The notes: generated by a model not told the origin, from the sequence alone. DNA of 64,000 nucleotides from CAIXSE01 sp040769125 (GCA_040769125.1 JAXGLO010000001.1:806001-870000); one strand, 5' to 3'; shown: positions 16,754-26,190, counted from the first letter of the stretch. Numbers and translations: made by a program.

Positions 16754-19219
16754 GTGAACCTCAAACCCATGGGGCTCAGCGCTCGCCATCTGCCGCTGCT
16801 GGCCCTCTCCTGCCTGTTGCTGCTGCTCATCGCTGCCGCGCCGGCGGCAGCCGCTGGCGCCGGCTGGAGGTGGCAGAACCCGCGGCCGCAGGGGAACACC
16901 CTCAACGGTGTCGCCGGCGCTGACGCAGAACACGCCTTCGCGGTCGGCATCTTCGGCACCATCCTCGCGACCACCGACGGCGGCCAGAACTGGACGGCAC
17001 AGAACCCGGGGACGGATGAGCGCCTCAACGCCGTCGCCTGCACCGACGCAGAGCACGCCATCGCGGTGGGAGAGGGCGGCATGATCCTGGCGACCGGCAA
17101 CGGGGGCACGAGCTGGGCGCCCCAGACCTCGGGGACGACGAACCCCCTCTACGGCATTAGCTTCTCCAGCCCAAGCCACGGCTGGGCGGTCGGATTTGGC
17201 GGTACGATCCTCGCGACCACCGACGGCGGCGCGACCTGGAGGCCGCAGACTTCAGGGACGAAGAGTTCCCTCTATGGCGTCACCTGCACCAGTGCAAACC
17301 ACGCTTGCGCGGTCGGCTACAACTTGACCAAGGATCGCGCCATCATCCTCGTGACCGACGACGGCGGCGCGACCTGGACGGTGAAGGACTTGGAGTGGAA
17401 GGGCCACCTCAACGGCGTCACCTTCTCCAGCCCAAGCCACGGCTGGGCGGTCGGATTCAATGAATGGCAGGATCGCGGCGCCATCCTCGTGACCGACGAC
17501 GGCGGCGCGACCTGGACGGCGCAGGCCTCGGGGACGACGATGGATCTCTCCGGCGTCACCTGCACCGACGCAAGCAACGTCTACGCGGTCGGATTCAGCC
17601 CAGACACAAATCGCGGCGTCATCCTCGTGACTACCGACGGCGGCACGACCTGGGAGACGAAGGACTCGGGGAAGACGGATTCGCTCTTCGGCGTCACCCT
17701 CGCCGGCGAGTCCGGCGCCTTCGCGGTCGGGCGTGACGGCACGATCTTCGCGACCACCGACAGCGGCGCGACCTGGGTGGAGCAGAGCTCGGGGACGACG
17801 GACAGCCTCGCCGACGTCGCCTGCACCGACGCCAATAATGCCTTTGCGGTCGGATACGACTGGTTGGTGGATAGCAGCACCATCGTCGCCACCACGAACG
17901 GCGGCACAGAGTGGACGGAACAGGACCCGGGGACGACGGGCCCCCTCAACGGCGTCGCCTGCGCCGGCGAATCCGGCGCCTTCGCGGTCGGCGACAACGG
18001 CACCGTCCTCGCGACCACCAACGGCGGTGATAACTGGGCGAAGCAGGACCCGGGGACGACGAAAGACCTCCTCGGTGTGGCCTTCTCCGACTCAGACCGC
18101 GGCTGGGCTGTCGGAAACGACGGCACCATCCGCGCAACCGTTAACGGCGGCACGGAGTGGACGGAGCAGGACTCGGGGACGACGGCGCACCTCCCCGGCG
18201 TTGCCTGCGCCGACGATAATAATGCCTTCGCGGTGGGCGCTTCGGGCACCATCCTCGCGACCACGGACGGCGGCGCGACCTGGACGGAGCAGGACTCGGG
18301 GACGACGGCGAACCTCCTGGACGTCACGTGCGCCGACGATAATAATGCCTTCGCGGTGGGCGCCTCGGGCACCATCCTCGCGACCACCAACGGCGGCGCG
18401 ACCTGGACGGCGCAGACCTCGGGGACGGACGAGCCCCTCAACGCCGTTGACTGCGCCGACGCAACCCACGCCTTCGCGGTCGGAGAGGGCGGCACCATTC
18501 TCGCGACCAGCGACGGCGGCAAGAACTGGACGCAGCAGAGGTCGAGGACACCGTACGCCCTCTACGGCGTCGCCTGCGCCGACGCAACGCGCGCTTTCGC
18601 CGCCGGGGACAGTGGTGCCATCCTGGGGTTCACCGCTCCCGACACCCCCCTCACTAGCGCCTCGACTTACCGCTTCGCCAAGACCCCCAAGGTCGGCTGG
18701 AAGAGAACCAAGCAGACGGTCAAGTTCACCGCCCAGGGCGGCGAAGCTCCGTACAAGATCCACTACTCCTTGAACGGCGGCAGGACCTGGACGGTCGTCA
18801 ACGGCGATACCGCCTCGGTGCACATCACGAAAGCCGGCTCCTACCGGGTGCAGTTCTTCGCCAGCGACGAAGTCGGCAATGAGGTGATCCACAAGCCCGG
18901 CTTCGTCAACATCGACACGGCCAAGCCGACGACCAGGGCGTACAAGGCGTCGGTCCGGCGCGGCAAGGTTGTCAGGCTGCGCTACCGGGTGAACGACGCC
19001 CTGCCCAGCTCAGGCTCCGCCCGCTGCGTCCTGCAGATCCGCAAGGGCAAGAAGACGGTGCGCTCGATCAGGCTCGACAGAAAGCCCGTCAACACCGCGC
19101 TTACCTACCGCTTCCGCGCCCGCCTGGCCAAGGGCCGCTACACCTGGCGGGTGACCGCCACCGACCTGGCCGGCAACCGGGCCAGCAGGATCACGGCGGC
19201 GACCCTGCGGGTGAGGTGA
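16754..19219 (+). CDS. Secreted YCF48-type beta-propeller protein B (14 repeats)
   Basis: 821 residues from GTG 16754, chosen by alignment with the three paralogues (an in-frame TTG lies 6 bases earlier). Signal peptide LPLLALSCLLLLLIAAAPAAA, then 14 blades, the most diverged set of the four. Several blades carry 5-6 residue loop insertions (for example AVGYNLTKDRAIILVTDDGG), and others use the SPSHGWAVGF variant. The C-terminal Ig-like pair (from about LTSASTYRFAKTPKVGW) matches A and C. No internal identical repeats, so this copy probably best shows the older state. Extracellular; function unknown. Confidence 0.85.
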   Translation: MNLKPMGLSARHLPLLALSCLLLLLIAAAPAAAAGAGWRWQNPRPQGNTLNGVAGADAEHAFAVGIFGTILATTDGGQNWTAQNPGTDERLNAVACTDAEHAIAVGEGGMILATGNGGTSWAPQTSGTTNPLYGISFSSPSHGWAVGFGGTILATTDGGATWRPQTSGTKSSLYGVTCTSANHACAVGYNLTKDRAIILVTDDGGATWTVKDLEWKGHLNGVTFSSPSHGWAVGFNEWQDRGAILVTDDGGATWTAQASGTTMDLSGVTCTDASNVYAVGFSPDTNRGVILVTTDGGTTWETKDSGKTDSLFGVTLAGESGAFAVGRDGTIFATTDSGATWVEQSSGTTDSLADVACTDANNAFAVGYDWLVDSSTIVATTNGGTEWTEQDPGTTGPLNGVACAGESGAFAVGDNGTVLATTNGGDNWAKQDPGTTKDLLGVAFSDSDRGWAVGNDGTIRATVNGGTEWTEQDSGTTAHLPGVACADDNNAFAVGASGTILATTDGGATWTEQDSGTTANLLDVTCADDNNAFAVGASGTILATTNGGATWTAQTSGTDEPLNAVDCADATHAFAVGEGGTILATSDGGKNWTQQRSRTPYALYGVACADATRAFAAGDSGAILGFTAPDTPLTSASTYRFAKTPKVGWKRTKQTVKFTAQGGEAPYKIHYSLNGGRTWTVVNGDTASVHITKAGSYRVQFFASDEVGNEVIHKPGFVNIDTAKPTTRAYKASVRRGKVVRLRYRVNDALPSSGSARCVLQIRKGKKTVRSIRLDRKPVNTALTYRFRARLAKGRYTWRVTATDLAGNRASRITAATLRVR

Positions 19220-19275
19220 GCCATCTCCGGCAGCGCTGACCGAGAGCGCCCTGCCATGTGTCCGGCCTCTCCGCA

Positions 19276-19310
19276 GCGGGCCGCCCTTCCTCTTCGGAGG
19301 GGCGGCCCGC
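19276..19310 (+). terminator. Hairpin after gene B
   Basis: GCGGGCCGCC (19276-19285) pairs with GGCGGCCCGC (19301-19310) around an inner CCTC-TTCG-GAGG stem-loop. No T-tract follows, so it may act weakly or as a processing or protective hairpin. Sequence nearly identical to those after A and C. Confidence 0.6.
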
Positions 19311-19340
19311 CACCCGTCGGAGCGGCCCTTTTCCTCTCTT

Positions 19341-19451
19341 TCTCCTTGCATGCCTTGCTCTAGAGCGCGCCGAGTGATAATCATGGGTCGATACTGCGTC
19401 TCGTCGCTCGATCGAGACGGGAGCATCTGCAACCGACAGAAAGGACTGCCG
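19341..19451 (+). promoter_or_regulatory. Conserved leader of YCF48 gene C
   Basis: Contains TGCCTTGCTC, GAGTGATAATCATGGG (GATAAT is the best -10 match of the four), CGTCGCTCGATCGAGACGGG, CTGCAACCGA and AAAGGACTGCC before GTG 19452. Confidence 0.5.
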
Positions 19452-21941
19452 GTGAACCTCAAGCCCACCGGGCGCAGCGCCCGCCGCTCCATGGGGCTCA
19501 GCGCTCGCCATCTGCCGCTGCTGGCCCTCTTCAGCCTTCTACTGCTGCTCATCGCAGCTGCGCCGGCCTCCGCCGCCGGCTGGAGCTGGCAGAACCCCCT
19601 GCTGCAGGGGAACAACCTCAATGGCGTCGCCTGCGCCGGCACATCTCACGCCATCGCGGTCGGCGACTACGGCACCATCCTTGCGACCATCGACGGCGGC
19701 CAGAACTGGATGCCACAGGCTTCGGGGACGACGAAGTATCTCACCGCCGTCGCCTGCGCCGGCACATCTCACGCCATCGCGGTCGGAGAGGGTGGCACCA
19801 TCCTCGTGACCACGAACGGCGGCGCGACCTGGACGAAGCAGGGTTCAGGGACGACGAGGAATCTCACCGGCATCGCCTGTGTCGATGAACTTCGCGCCAT
19901 CGCGGTTGGAGACTACGGCACCATTCTCGCCACCATCGACGGCGGCAAGAGCTGGACAGACCAGAGTGCGGAGGACATGACGTCGGATCTCTTCGCCGTC
20001 ACCTGTGCCGACGCACAGCACGCCTTCGCGGTCGGATACGACGGCATCATCCTCGTGACCACCAATGGAGGCACGACTTGGGAGAAGCAGGAAGCGGGGG
20101 TGATGATGGAGCTCCACGGCATCGCCTGCGCCGATACAAGCAACGCCTTCGCGGTCGGATACAATTGCACCACAGAGAAGAGCACCATCCTCGCGACTAC
20201 CGACGGCGGCGGGAGTTGGGAAGAATACGGCTTGGGGACGAGGGCTCCCCTCTTTGGCGTCACCTGCGCCGACGAATCCCACGCCTTCGCGGTCGGAGAC
20301 GACGGCACGATCTTCGCGACCGCCGACGGCGGCGAGAGCTGGGAAGAACAGACGTCGGGGACGGCGGATTTCCTCTTTGGCGTCACCTGCGCCGACGAAT
20401 CCCACGCCTTCGCGGTCGGATATGGCGGCACCATCCTCGCGACCGCCGACGGCGGCACGCATTGGGCGGAATACAGCTCGGGGGTGACGGATACCCTCAC
20501 CGACGTCACCTGCGCCGACGCAGAGCACGCCTTCGCGGTCGGATACGATGGCGCCATCGTCGCGACCACGGACGGCGGCACGACCTGGGCGCCGCAGGAG
20601 TCGGGGACGGCGGTGCGTCTCAATAGCATCGCCTGCGCCGACGCATTGCACGCCTTCGCGATCGGATATGACTGGGCCACGACGTTAAAGCCCACCATCC
20701 TCACGACCGCCGACGGCGGCACGACCTGGGAGCCGCAGGACTCGGGGACGGAGGAGTACCTCTCCGATGTCGCCTGCGTCAGCACATCCCATGCCTTCGC
20801 GGTCGGATGGGAAGGCACTATCCTCGTGACCACGAACGGCGGCACGACCTGGGCGCCGCAGGACTCGGGGACGACGAAGAGCCTCTCCGACGTCGCCTGC
20901 GCCGACGCACAGAACGCCTACGCGGTCGGATGGGACTACGACACGGATAGCAGCATTATCCTCGCGACCGCCAACGGCGGCCAGAGCTGGACAGAGCAGA
21001 CCCCGGAGACGACGGCGCGTCTCACCGGCGTCGCCTGCGCCGACGCAACCCGCGCCTTCGTGGTCGGATACGATCCTGGCGCGAACAAGGGTGTCATCCT
21101 CGCGACCACCGATGGCGGCAAGAACTGGACGAAACAGGACTCGAGGACGACGGAGGGGCTCACCGGCGTCGCCTGCGCTGACGCATTGCACGCCTTCGTG
21201 GTCGGACACGACGGCACGATCCTGACGACCAGCGACGGCGGCAAGAACTGGACCGCGCAAGCCTCGGGAACCAGAAACAAGCTCAACGCTGTCGCCTGCG
21301 CCGACGCAGCCCACGCTTTCGCAGTCGGAGACGGCGGCACCATTCTGGGGTTCACCGCCCCCGACACCCCCCTCACCAGCGCCTCGACTTATCGCTTCGC
21401 CAGGACCCCCAAGGTCGGCTGGAAGAGAACCAACCAGATAGTGAAGATCACGGCCCAGGGCGGCACCGCCCTCCGCAAGATCCACTACTCCCTGAACGGC
21501 GGCAGGACCTGGACGGCCGTCAACGGCGATACCGCCTCAGTGCGCATCACGAAAGCCGGCTCCTACCGGGTGCAGTTCTACGCCAGCGACGAGCTCGGCA
21601 GAGAGGCGACCCACAAGCCCGGCTTCGTCAACATCGACAAGGACAAGCCGACGACCAGGGCGTACAAGGCGTCGGTCCGGCGCGGCAAGGTCGTCAGGCT
21701 ACGCTACCGGGTGAGTGACGCCCTGCCCAGCTCAGGCTCCGCCCGCTGCGTCCTGCAGATCCGCAAGGGCAAGAAGACGGTGCGCTCGATCAGGCTCAGC
21801 AGAAAGCCCGTCAACACCGCGCTCACCTACCGCTACCGCGCCCGCCTGGCCAAGGGCAGCTACACCTGGCGGGTGACCGCCACCGACCTGGCCGGCAACC
21901 GGGCCAGCAGGATCAGGGCGGCGACCTTGACTGTGAGGTGA
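19452..21941 (+). CDS. Secreted YCF48-type beta-propeller protein C (14 repeats)
   Basis: 829 residues from GTG 19452 (same start context as its paralogues; the frame is open further upstream to 19350). Signal peptide LPLLALFSLLLLLIAAAPASA, then again exactly 14 blades, with inserts in blades 5, 9, 11 and 12 (for example AVGWDYDTDSSIILATANGG). The C-terminal Ig-like pair is almost base-for-base that of gene A over more than 200 bp, closer than either is to gene B, which suggests recent gene conversion. Extracellular; function unknown. Confidence 0.85.
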   Translation: MNLKPTGRSARRSMGLSARHLPLLALFSLLLLLIAAAPASAAGWSWQNPLLQGNNLNGVACAGTSHAIAVGDYGTILATIDGGQNWMPQASGTTKYLTAVACAGTSHAIAVGEGGTILVTTNGGATWTKQGSGTTRNLTGIACVDELRAIAVGDYGTILATIDGGKSWTDQSAEDMTSDLFAVTCADAQHAFAVGYDGIILVTTNGGTTWEKQEAGVMMELHGIACADTSNAFAVGYNCTTEKSTILATTDGGGSWEEYGLGTRAPLFGVTCADESHAFAVGDDGTIFATADGGESWEEQTSGTADFLFGVTCADESHAFAVGYGGTILATADGGTHWAEYSSGVTDTLTDVTCADAEHAFAVGYDGAIVATTDGGTTWAPQESGTAVRLNSIACADALHAFAIGYDWATTLKPTILTTADGGTTWEPQDSGTEEYLSDVACVSTSHAFAVGWEGTILVTTNGGTTWAPQDSGTTKSLSDVACADAQNAYAVGWDYDTDSSIILATANGGQSWTEQTPETTARLTGVACADATRAFVVGYDPGANKGVILATTDGGKNWTKQDSRTTEGLTGVACADALHAFVVGHDGTILTTSDGGKNWTAQASGTRNKLNAVACADAAHAFAVGDGGTILGFTAPDTPLTSASTYRFARTPKVGWKRTNQIVKITAQGGTALRKIHYSLNGGRTWTAVNGDTASVRITKAGSYRVQFYASDELGREATHKPGFVNIDKDKPTTRAYKASVRRGKVVRLRYRVSDALPSSGSARCVLQIRKGKKTVRSIRLSRKPVNTALTYRYRARLAKGSYTWRVTATDLAGNRASRIRAATLTVR

Positions 21942-22066
21942 GCCGCCTTCGGTGGCGCTGAAGCGCTTCGGCACGCCCTGCTTGAAAGCGTCTCGCCGCA
22001 TGCCCGGCCTTTCGCGGCGGGCCGCCTCCAGCGGCGCTGAGGCGCCCTGCCGTATCCCGGCTCTTC

Positions 22067-22111
22067 ACGGCGGGCCGCCCTTCCTCTTCCGAGGGGCGGC
22101 CCGCCGTTTCT
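22067..22111 (+). terminator. Hairpin terminator after gene C
   Basis: ACGGCGGGCCGCC (22067-22079) pairs with GGCGGCCCGCCGT (22095-22107), with an inner CCTC/GAGG stem and TTCC loop; TTTCTT follows. A second GC-rich partial hairpin (about 22116-22133) comes directly after. Confidence 0.75.
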
Positions 22112-22140
22112 TCCGCAGGCGGCGGCCCGCCGCTCTTCGT

Positions 22141-22284
22141 ACTAACACTCCACTCACGTTTGCGAACTATGCGCCAAGGCAATCTGAAATGAATACGGAG
22201 TGATTTTTGATACTGGATCGATGATGCGCCTCGTCGCACGATCCAGACGGGGTGCATCTGCAACCGAGGGGGAAAGGACTGCCG
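22141..22284 (+). promoter_or_regulatory. Diverged leader of YCF48 gene D
   Basis: Retains the proximal blocks CGTCGCACGATCCAGACGGG, CATCTGCAACCGA and AAAGGACTGCC before GTG 22285. The distal GATAATCATGG block is replaced by an A/T-rich stretch (about 22185-22220), so transcription may differ from A-C. Confidence 0.4.
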
Positions 22285-24987
22285 GTGAACCCCAAATCCA
22301 CATCCACAGGGTCCAATGCTCGCTATCCCACGGGGCCCAATGCCCGCCATCCCACAGGGCTCAGCGCCCGCCACTTGCTGCTGCTGCTGCTGCTGGTCCT
22401 CTCCTGCCTTCTCCTGCTGCTCGTCGCCGCCTCGCCCGCCGCCGCCATCGTCGCCGGCTGGAGCTGGCAGAATCCATTGCCGCAGGGGAATAGCCTCAAC
22501 GCCGTCGCCTGCGCCGACAAATCCCGTGCCTTCGCGGTCGGAGATGACGGCACCATCCTCGCGACCGCCGACGGCGGCAAAAGCTGGACGCCGCAGATCT
22601 CGGGGACGACGGCGTACCTCACCGCCGTCGCCTGCGCCGACGAATCTCACGCTTTCGCGGTCGGATACGATAACGACACGTATGAGGGCCTCATCCTCGC
22701 GACCAGCAACGGCGGCCAGAGCTGGACGAGGCAGACCTCGGGGACGACTCATTACCTCACCGCCGTCACTTGCGTCGACGAATCCCACGTCTTCGCAGTC
22801 GGATATGGCGGCACCATCCTCGCGACCAGCAACGGCGGCCAGAGCTGGACGAGGCAGACCTCGGGGACGATGGACTCCCTCTTCGCCGTCGCCTTCACCG
22901 ACGCAAGCCACGGCTGGACGGTCGGCTCCTTCGGCACCATCCTCGCGACCACCGACGGCGGCGCGAGCTGGACGGAGCAGACCTCGGGGACGATGAAATA
23001 CCTCACCGCCGTCACCTGTGCCAACGCAACGCGCGCCTTCGCGGTCGGAGATGAGGGCGCGATCCTGGCGACCACCAACGGCGGCAAGAGCTGGAAGAAG
23101 CAGAGCGCGGGAACGACGAGCCCCCTGCGCGCCGTCACCTGTGCCAACGCAACGCGCGCCTTCGCGGTCGGAGATGAGGGCACGATCCTGGCGACCACCA
23201 ACGGCGGCCAGAGCTGGAAGAAGCAAGGCGCGGGAACGACGAACTCCCTGCGCGCCGTCGCCTGCGCCGATGCATCTCGCGCCTTCGCGGTCGGATATGG
23301 CGGCACGATCCGCGCGACCACCAACGGTGGCAAGAGCTGGAAGGCGCAGAGTTCGGGGACGACAAGCTCGCTCTACGGTGTCGCCTGCGCCGATGCATCA
23401 CGCGCCTTCGCGGTCGGAGCCAATGGCACGATCCTGGCGACCACCAACGGCGGCCAGAGCTGGAAGAAGCAGGGCGCGGGAACGACGAACTCCCTGCGCG
23501 CCGTCGCCTGCGCCGATGCATCTCGCGCCTTCGCGGTCGGATATGGCGGCACGATCCGCGCGACCACCAACGGTGGCAAGAGCTGGAAGGCGCAGAGTTC
23601 GGGGACGACAAGCTCGCTCTACGGTGTCGCCTGCGCCGATGCATCACGCGCCTTCGCGGTCGGAGCCAATGGCACGATCCTGGCGACCACCAACGGCGGC
23701 CAGAGCTGGAAGAAGCAGGGCGCGGGAACGACGAACTCCCTGCGCGCCGTCGCCTGCGCCGATGCATCTCGCGCCTTCGCGGTCGGATATGGCGGCACGA
23801 TCCGCGCGACCACCAACGGTGGCAAGAGCTGGAAGGCGCAGAGTTCGGGGACGACAAGCTCGCTCTACGGTGTCGCCTGCGCCGATGCATCACGCGCCTT
23901 CGCGGTCGGAGCCAATGGCACGATCCTGGCGACCACCAACGGCGGCCAGAGCTGGAAGAAGCAGGGCGCGGGAACGACGAACTCCCTGCGCGCCGTCGCC
24001 TGCGCCGATGCATCTCGCGCCTTCGCGGTCGGATATGGCGGCACGATCCGCGCGACCACCAACGGTGGCAAGAGCTGGAAGGCGCAGAGTTCGGGGACGA
24101 CAAGCTCGCTCTACGGTGTCGCCTGCGCCGATGCATCACGCGCCTTCGCGGTCGGAGCCAATGGCACGATCCTGGCGACCACCAACGGCGGCCAGAGCTG
24201 GAAGAAGCAGGGCGCGGGAACGACGAACTCCCTGCGCGCCGTCGCCTGCGCCGATGCATCTCGCGCCTTCGCGGTCGGATATGGCGGCACGATCCGCGCG
24301 ACCACCAACGGTGGCAAGAGCTGGAAGGCGCAGAGCTCGGGGACGACGACCTGCCTCTACGGTGTCGCCTGCGCCGATGCATCCCACGCCTTCGCGGTCG
24401 GAGATGAGGGCGCGATCCTGGCGACCACCGACGGCGGCAAGAGCTGGAAGGCGCAGAGCTCGGGGACGACGCATGCCCTCAACGGCATCGCCTGCGTCGA
24501 CAAATCCCACGCCTTCGCGGTCGGATACGATCGCGACACGTATGAGGGCATCATCCTCGCAACCACCGACGGCGGCAAGAGTTGGACCGCGCAGAGCTCG
24601 GGGGTGTCGCAAACCCTCTACGGCATCGCCTGCGCCGACAAAACCCACGCTTTCGCGGTCGGTTATAAGGGCACCATCCTCGCGACCGCGGATGGCGGCA
24701 AGAGCTGGACGGCGAAGATCTCGGGGACGATGAACACTCTCTACGCCGTCGCCTGCGCCGACGCATCTCACGCCTTCGCCGTCGGGCATGAGGGCACGAT
24801 CCTGGCGACCACCAATGGCGGCGAGAGCTGGACGGAGGAGCACTACGCGGTGACGAATAACATCCTCACCGCCGCCACCCGCGCCGACGAATCCCACGCT
24901 TTCGCGGTCGGATACGGCGGCATGATCCTGGCGATGGCCGGCCCGGATGCTCTCACGAGCTCTCCTCGACCGGCAGCCTCGCCGTGA
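22285..24987 (+). CDS. Secreted YCF48-type beta-propeller protein D (20 repeats, C-terminus lost)
   Basis: 900 residues from GTG 22285. A long Leu-rich signal segment (LLLLLLLVLSCLLLLLVAAS) is followed by 20 blades: six ordinary, nine formed by a two-blade unit in four and a half near-identical 246-bp copies, and five ordinary. Removing three of those copies would restore 14, the number in A, B and C. The protein stops shortly after blade 20 (GPDALTSSPRPAASP) and lacks the Ig-like C-terminus; its decayed remnant follows in another frame. It may still be secreted, but surface attachment through the C-terminal region would be lost. Confidence 0.8.
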   Translation: MNPKSTSTGSNARYPTGPNARHPTGLSARHLLLLLLLVLSCLLLLLVAASPAAAIVAGWSWQNPLPQGNSLNAVACADKSRAFAVGDDGTILATADGGKSWTPQISGTTAYLTAVACADESHAFAVGYDNDTYEGLILATSNGGQSWTRQTSGTTHYLTAVTCVDESHVFAVGYGGTILATSNGGQSWTRQTSGTMDSLFAVAFTDASHGWTVGSFGTILATTDGGASWTEQTSGTMKYLTAVTCANATRAFAVGDEGAILATTNGGKSWKKQSAGTTSPLRAVTCANATRAFAVGDEGTILATTNGGQSWKKQGAGTTNSLRAVACADASRAFAVGYGGTIRATTNGGKSWKAQSSGTTSSLYGVACADASRAFAVGANGTILATTNGGQSWKKQGAGTTNSLRAVACADASRAFAVGYGGTIRATTNGGKSWKAQSSGTTSSLYGVACADASRAFAVGANGTILATTNGGQSWKKQGAGTTNSLRAVACADASRAFAVGYGGTIRATTNGGKSWKAQSSGTTSSLYGVACADASRAFAVGANGTILATTNGGQSWKKQGAGTTNSLRAVACADASRAFAVGYGGTIRATTNGGKSWKAQSSGTTSSLYGVACADASRAFAVGANGTILATTNGGQSWKKQGAGTTNSLRAVACADASRAFAVGYGGTIRATTNGGKSWKAQSSGTTTCLYGVACADASHAFAVGDEGAILATTDGGKSWKAQSSGTTHALNGIACVDKSHAFAVGYDRDTYEGIILATTDGGKSWTAQSSGVSQTLYGIACADKTHAFAVGYKGTILATADGGKSWTAKISGTMNTLYAVACADASHAFAVGHEGTILATTNGGESWTEEHYAVTNNILTAATRADESHAFAVGYGGMILAMAGPDALTSSPRPAASP
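23248..24345 (+). repeat. 246-bp tandem repeat array in gene D (four copies plus a half)
   Basis: Copies begin at 23248, 23494, 23740, 23986 and 24232 (partial). Each encodes two alternating blades, AVGYGGTIRATTNGGKSW and AVGANGTILATTNGGQSW. Copies are nearly or fully identical, and phase is kept. Confidence 0.95.
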
Positions 24988-25080
24988 ATGACAGGATCGC
25001 CTGGAAGATAACCAGCCGGACGGTCAAGATAACAGTCACAGCCCAGGGCGGCGCGGCTCGACGTCGCACGTTCGAGCTGC
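24940..25080 (+). pseudogene. Decayed remnant of the Ig-like C-terminal domain of gene D
   Basis: After the blade region, CTCACGAGC matches CTCACCAGC of gene C, but the frame is then lost. A different frame around 24984-25080 reads DRIAWKITSRTVKITVTAQG followed by GAARRRTF, matching VGWKRTNQIVKITAQG and GTALRKIHY of gene C. Homology ends near 25080, just before the sugar-kinase gene, so most of the domain is deleted. Confidence 0.7.
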
Positions 25081-25132
25081 GGCCGGCCTGGCGTGAGGGC
25101 ATCTCGGCGACTCGGTGTGGGGAGGAGGCGTG

Positions 25133-25993
25133 GTGGAAGCGGGCAGAGTTGGATGCTTCATCGGGCTTACGACCACCGATCTCATCTACCGTCTTGAGCG
25201 GCGCCTCCGGCCCGACGAGAAGATGGAGGCCGAGGAGGTCTGGATGGGCGCCGGCGGTCCTGCCGCGAACGCGGCCGCGACCTTCGCGCTCCTCGGCGGC
25301 ACCGCGCACCTCGTCACTGCCGTGGGCGACAGCCCCTGGGCGCCCACGGCGGTCGGCGACCTCGAGGCGTGCGGTGTACGCATCCACGATCGGGCGCTTT
25401 CGGGGTCGCTTCCCGTATCCAGCGTGCTGCTGCCGGGGCCGGGCGAGCGCCAGGTAGTGTCCGCCAACCGGCGTTTCATCCGGGTGTCGACGGGGCCGCC
25501 GCCCGGTCTCCCCGAGGATGTGGATATCTTCATGGTCGACGCTCACTTCCCCGAGCTCGTGCGCAGCTTGCTGGTGCGCGCGGAGGCTCCCGTCGTCTTC
25601 GATCCGGGCAGCCCCAAGCCCGGCGTGGCGGCCGTGCTGCCGCTGGCGACGACGGTGGTGGGCTCCGCCATGTCGCGGCGCGATGACCCCGTGGAGCAGG
25701 TGCTCGACGAGTGGCGGCGGCTGGGCGTGCGGGAATGCGCCGTCACCCGCGGCGCCCGCCCGATCCACGCCTTCGACGGCTCTCGTTTCGACGTTGCCGT
25801 GCCTGCCGTGCCCGCCGTCGATACGCTGGGCGCCGGCGACGTGCTGCACGGCGCGCTCGCCTATGGTCTCGCCGCAGGCTGCGGCTTCCGGCAGGCGCTG
25901 CGTACGGCGGCAGGTGTCGCCGCGGAGTCGTGCCGCTACCTCGGTCCACGGCGCGGCGTGGAGGCATGCGGCGGGACCTTATTTCCCGTATAA
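25133..25993 (+). CDS. PfkB (ribokinase-family) carbohydrate kinase
   Basis: Phosphorylates a sugar or nucleoside with ATP; substrate not deducible. 286 residues from GTG 25133, placed by GGAGGAGG at 25120-25127 (GTGs at 25130 and 25115 are also in frame). The N-terminal MGAGGPAANAAATFALLGG is the substrate-binding signature and DTLGAGDVLHGALAYGLAAG the C-terminal PfkB signature with its catalytic aspartate. Its stop codon lies in a TATAAT sequence that may serve carD. Confidence 0.9.
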   Translation: MEAGRVGCFIGLTTTDLIYRLERRLRPDEKMEAEEVWMGAGGPAANAAATFALLGGTAHLVTAVGDSPWAPTAVGDLEACGVRIHDRALSGSLPVSSVLLPGPGERQVVSANRRFIRVSTGPPPGLPEDVDIFMVDAHFPELVRSLLVRAEAPVVFDPGSPKPGVAAVLPLATTVVGSAMSRRDDPVEQVLDEWRRLGVRECAVTRGARPIHAFDGSRFDVAVPAVPAVDTLGAGDVLHGALAYGLAAGCGFRQALRTAAGVAAESCRYLGPRRGVEACGGTLFPV

Positions 25994-25994
25994 T
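25989..25994 (+). promoter_or_regulatory. Possible -10 element for carD
   Basis: A perfect TATAAT spans the PfkB stop codon, about 197 bases before carD, in an otherwise GC-rich stretch. No good -35 is visible 16-18 bases upstream. The 197-base interval up to carD shows nothing else recognisable. Confidence 0.35.
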
Positions 25995-26190
25995 TGCAGG
26001 GATAAGCGAGATCGTCGCAGCCTCCGGTCTCCCCATGTGAGCTCCGTTCTGTCATGCCCTCGAGGCGTGGTCTGGGGCGCTGTGGGCAGGCCGGGCGCGT
26101 ACCTAGAAGTGTCGCCTCCCTCCTCGCCGAGGGCGTGCCGCGGAAGCCGGCCGCAAGGGCACCCACCACGGATTCTGGAGGGCAGAGACG

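Noticed and set aside
23018..24733. Long alternative-frame and minus-strand reading frames across the YCF48 array (for example 571 and 415 codons)
   Set aside because: They are Arg/Ser/Pro-rich shadows created by the high GC content and repetition of the real frame; no homology and no start context.
13877..24987. Photosystem II assembly role from YCF48 similarity
   Set aside because: No photosynthesis gene in the window, the repeat number is double that of HCF136, and the proteins carry secretion signals with extra Ig-like domains.
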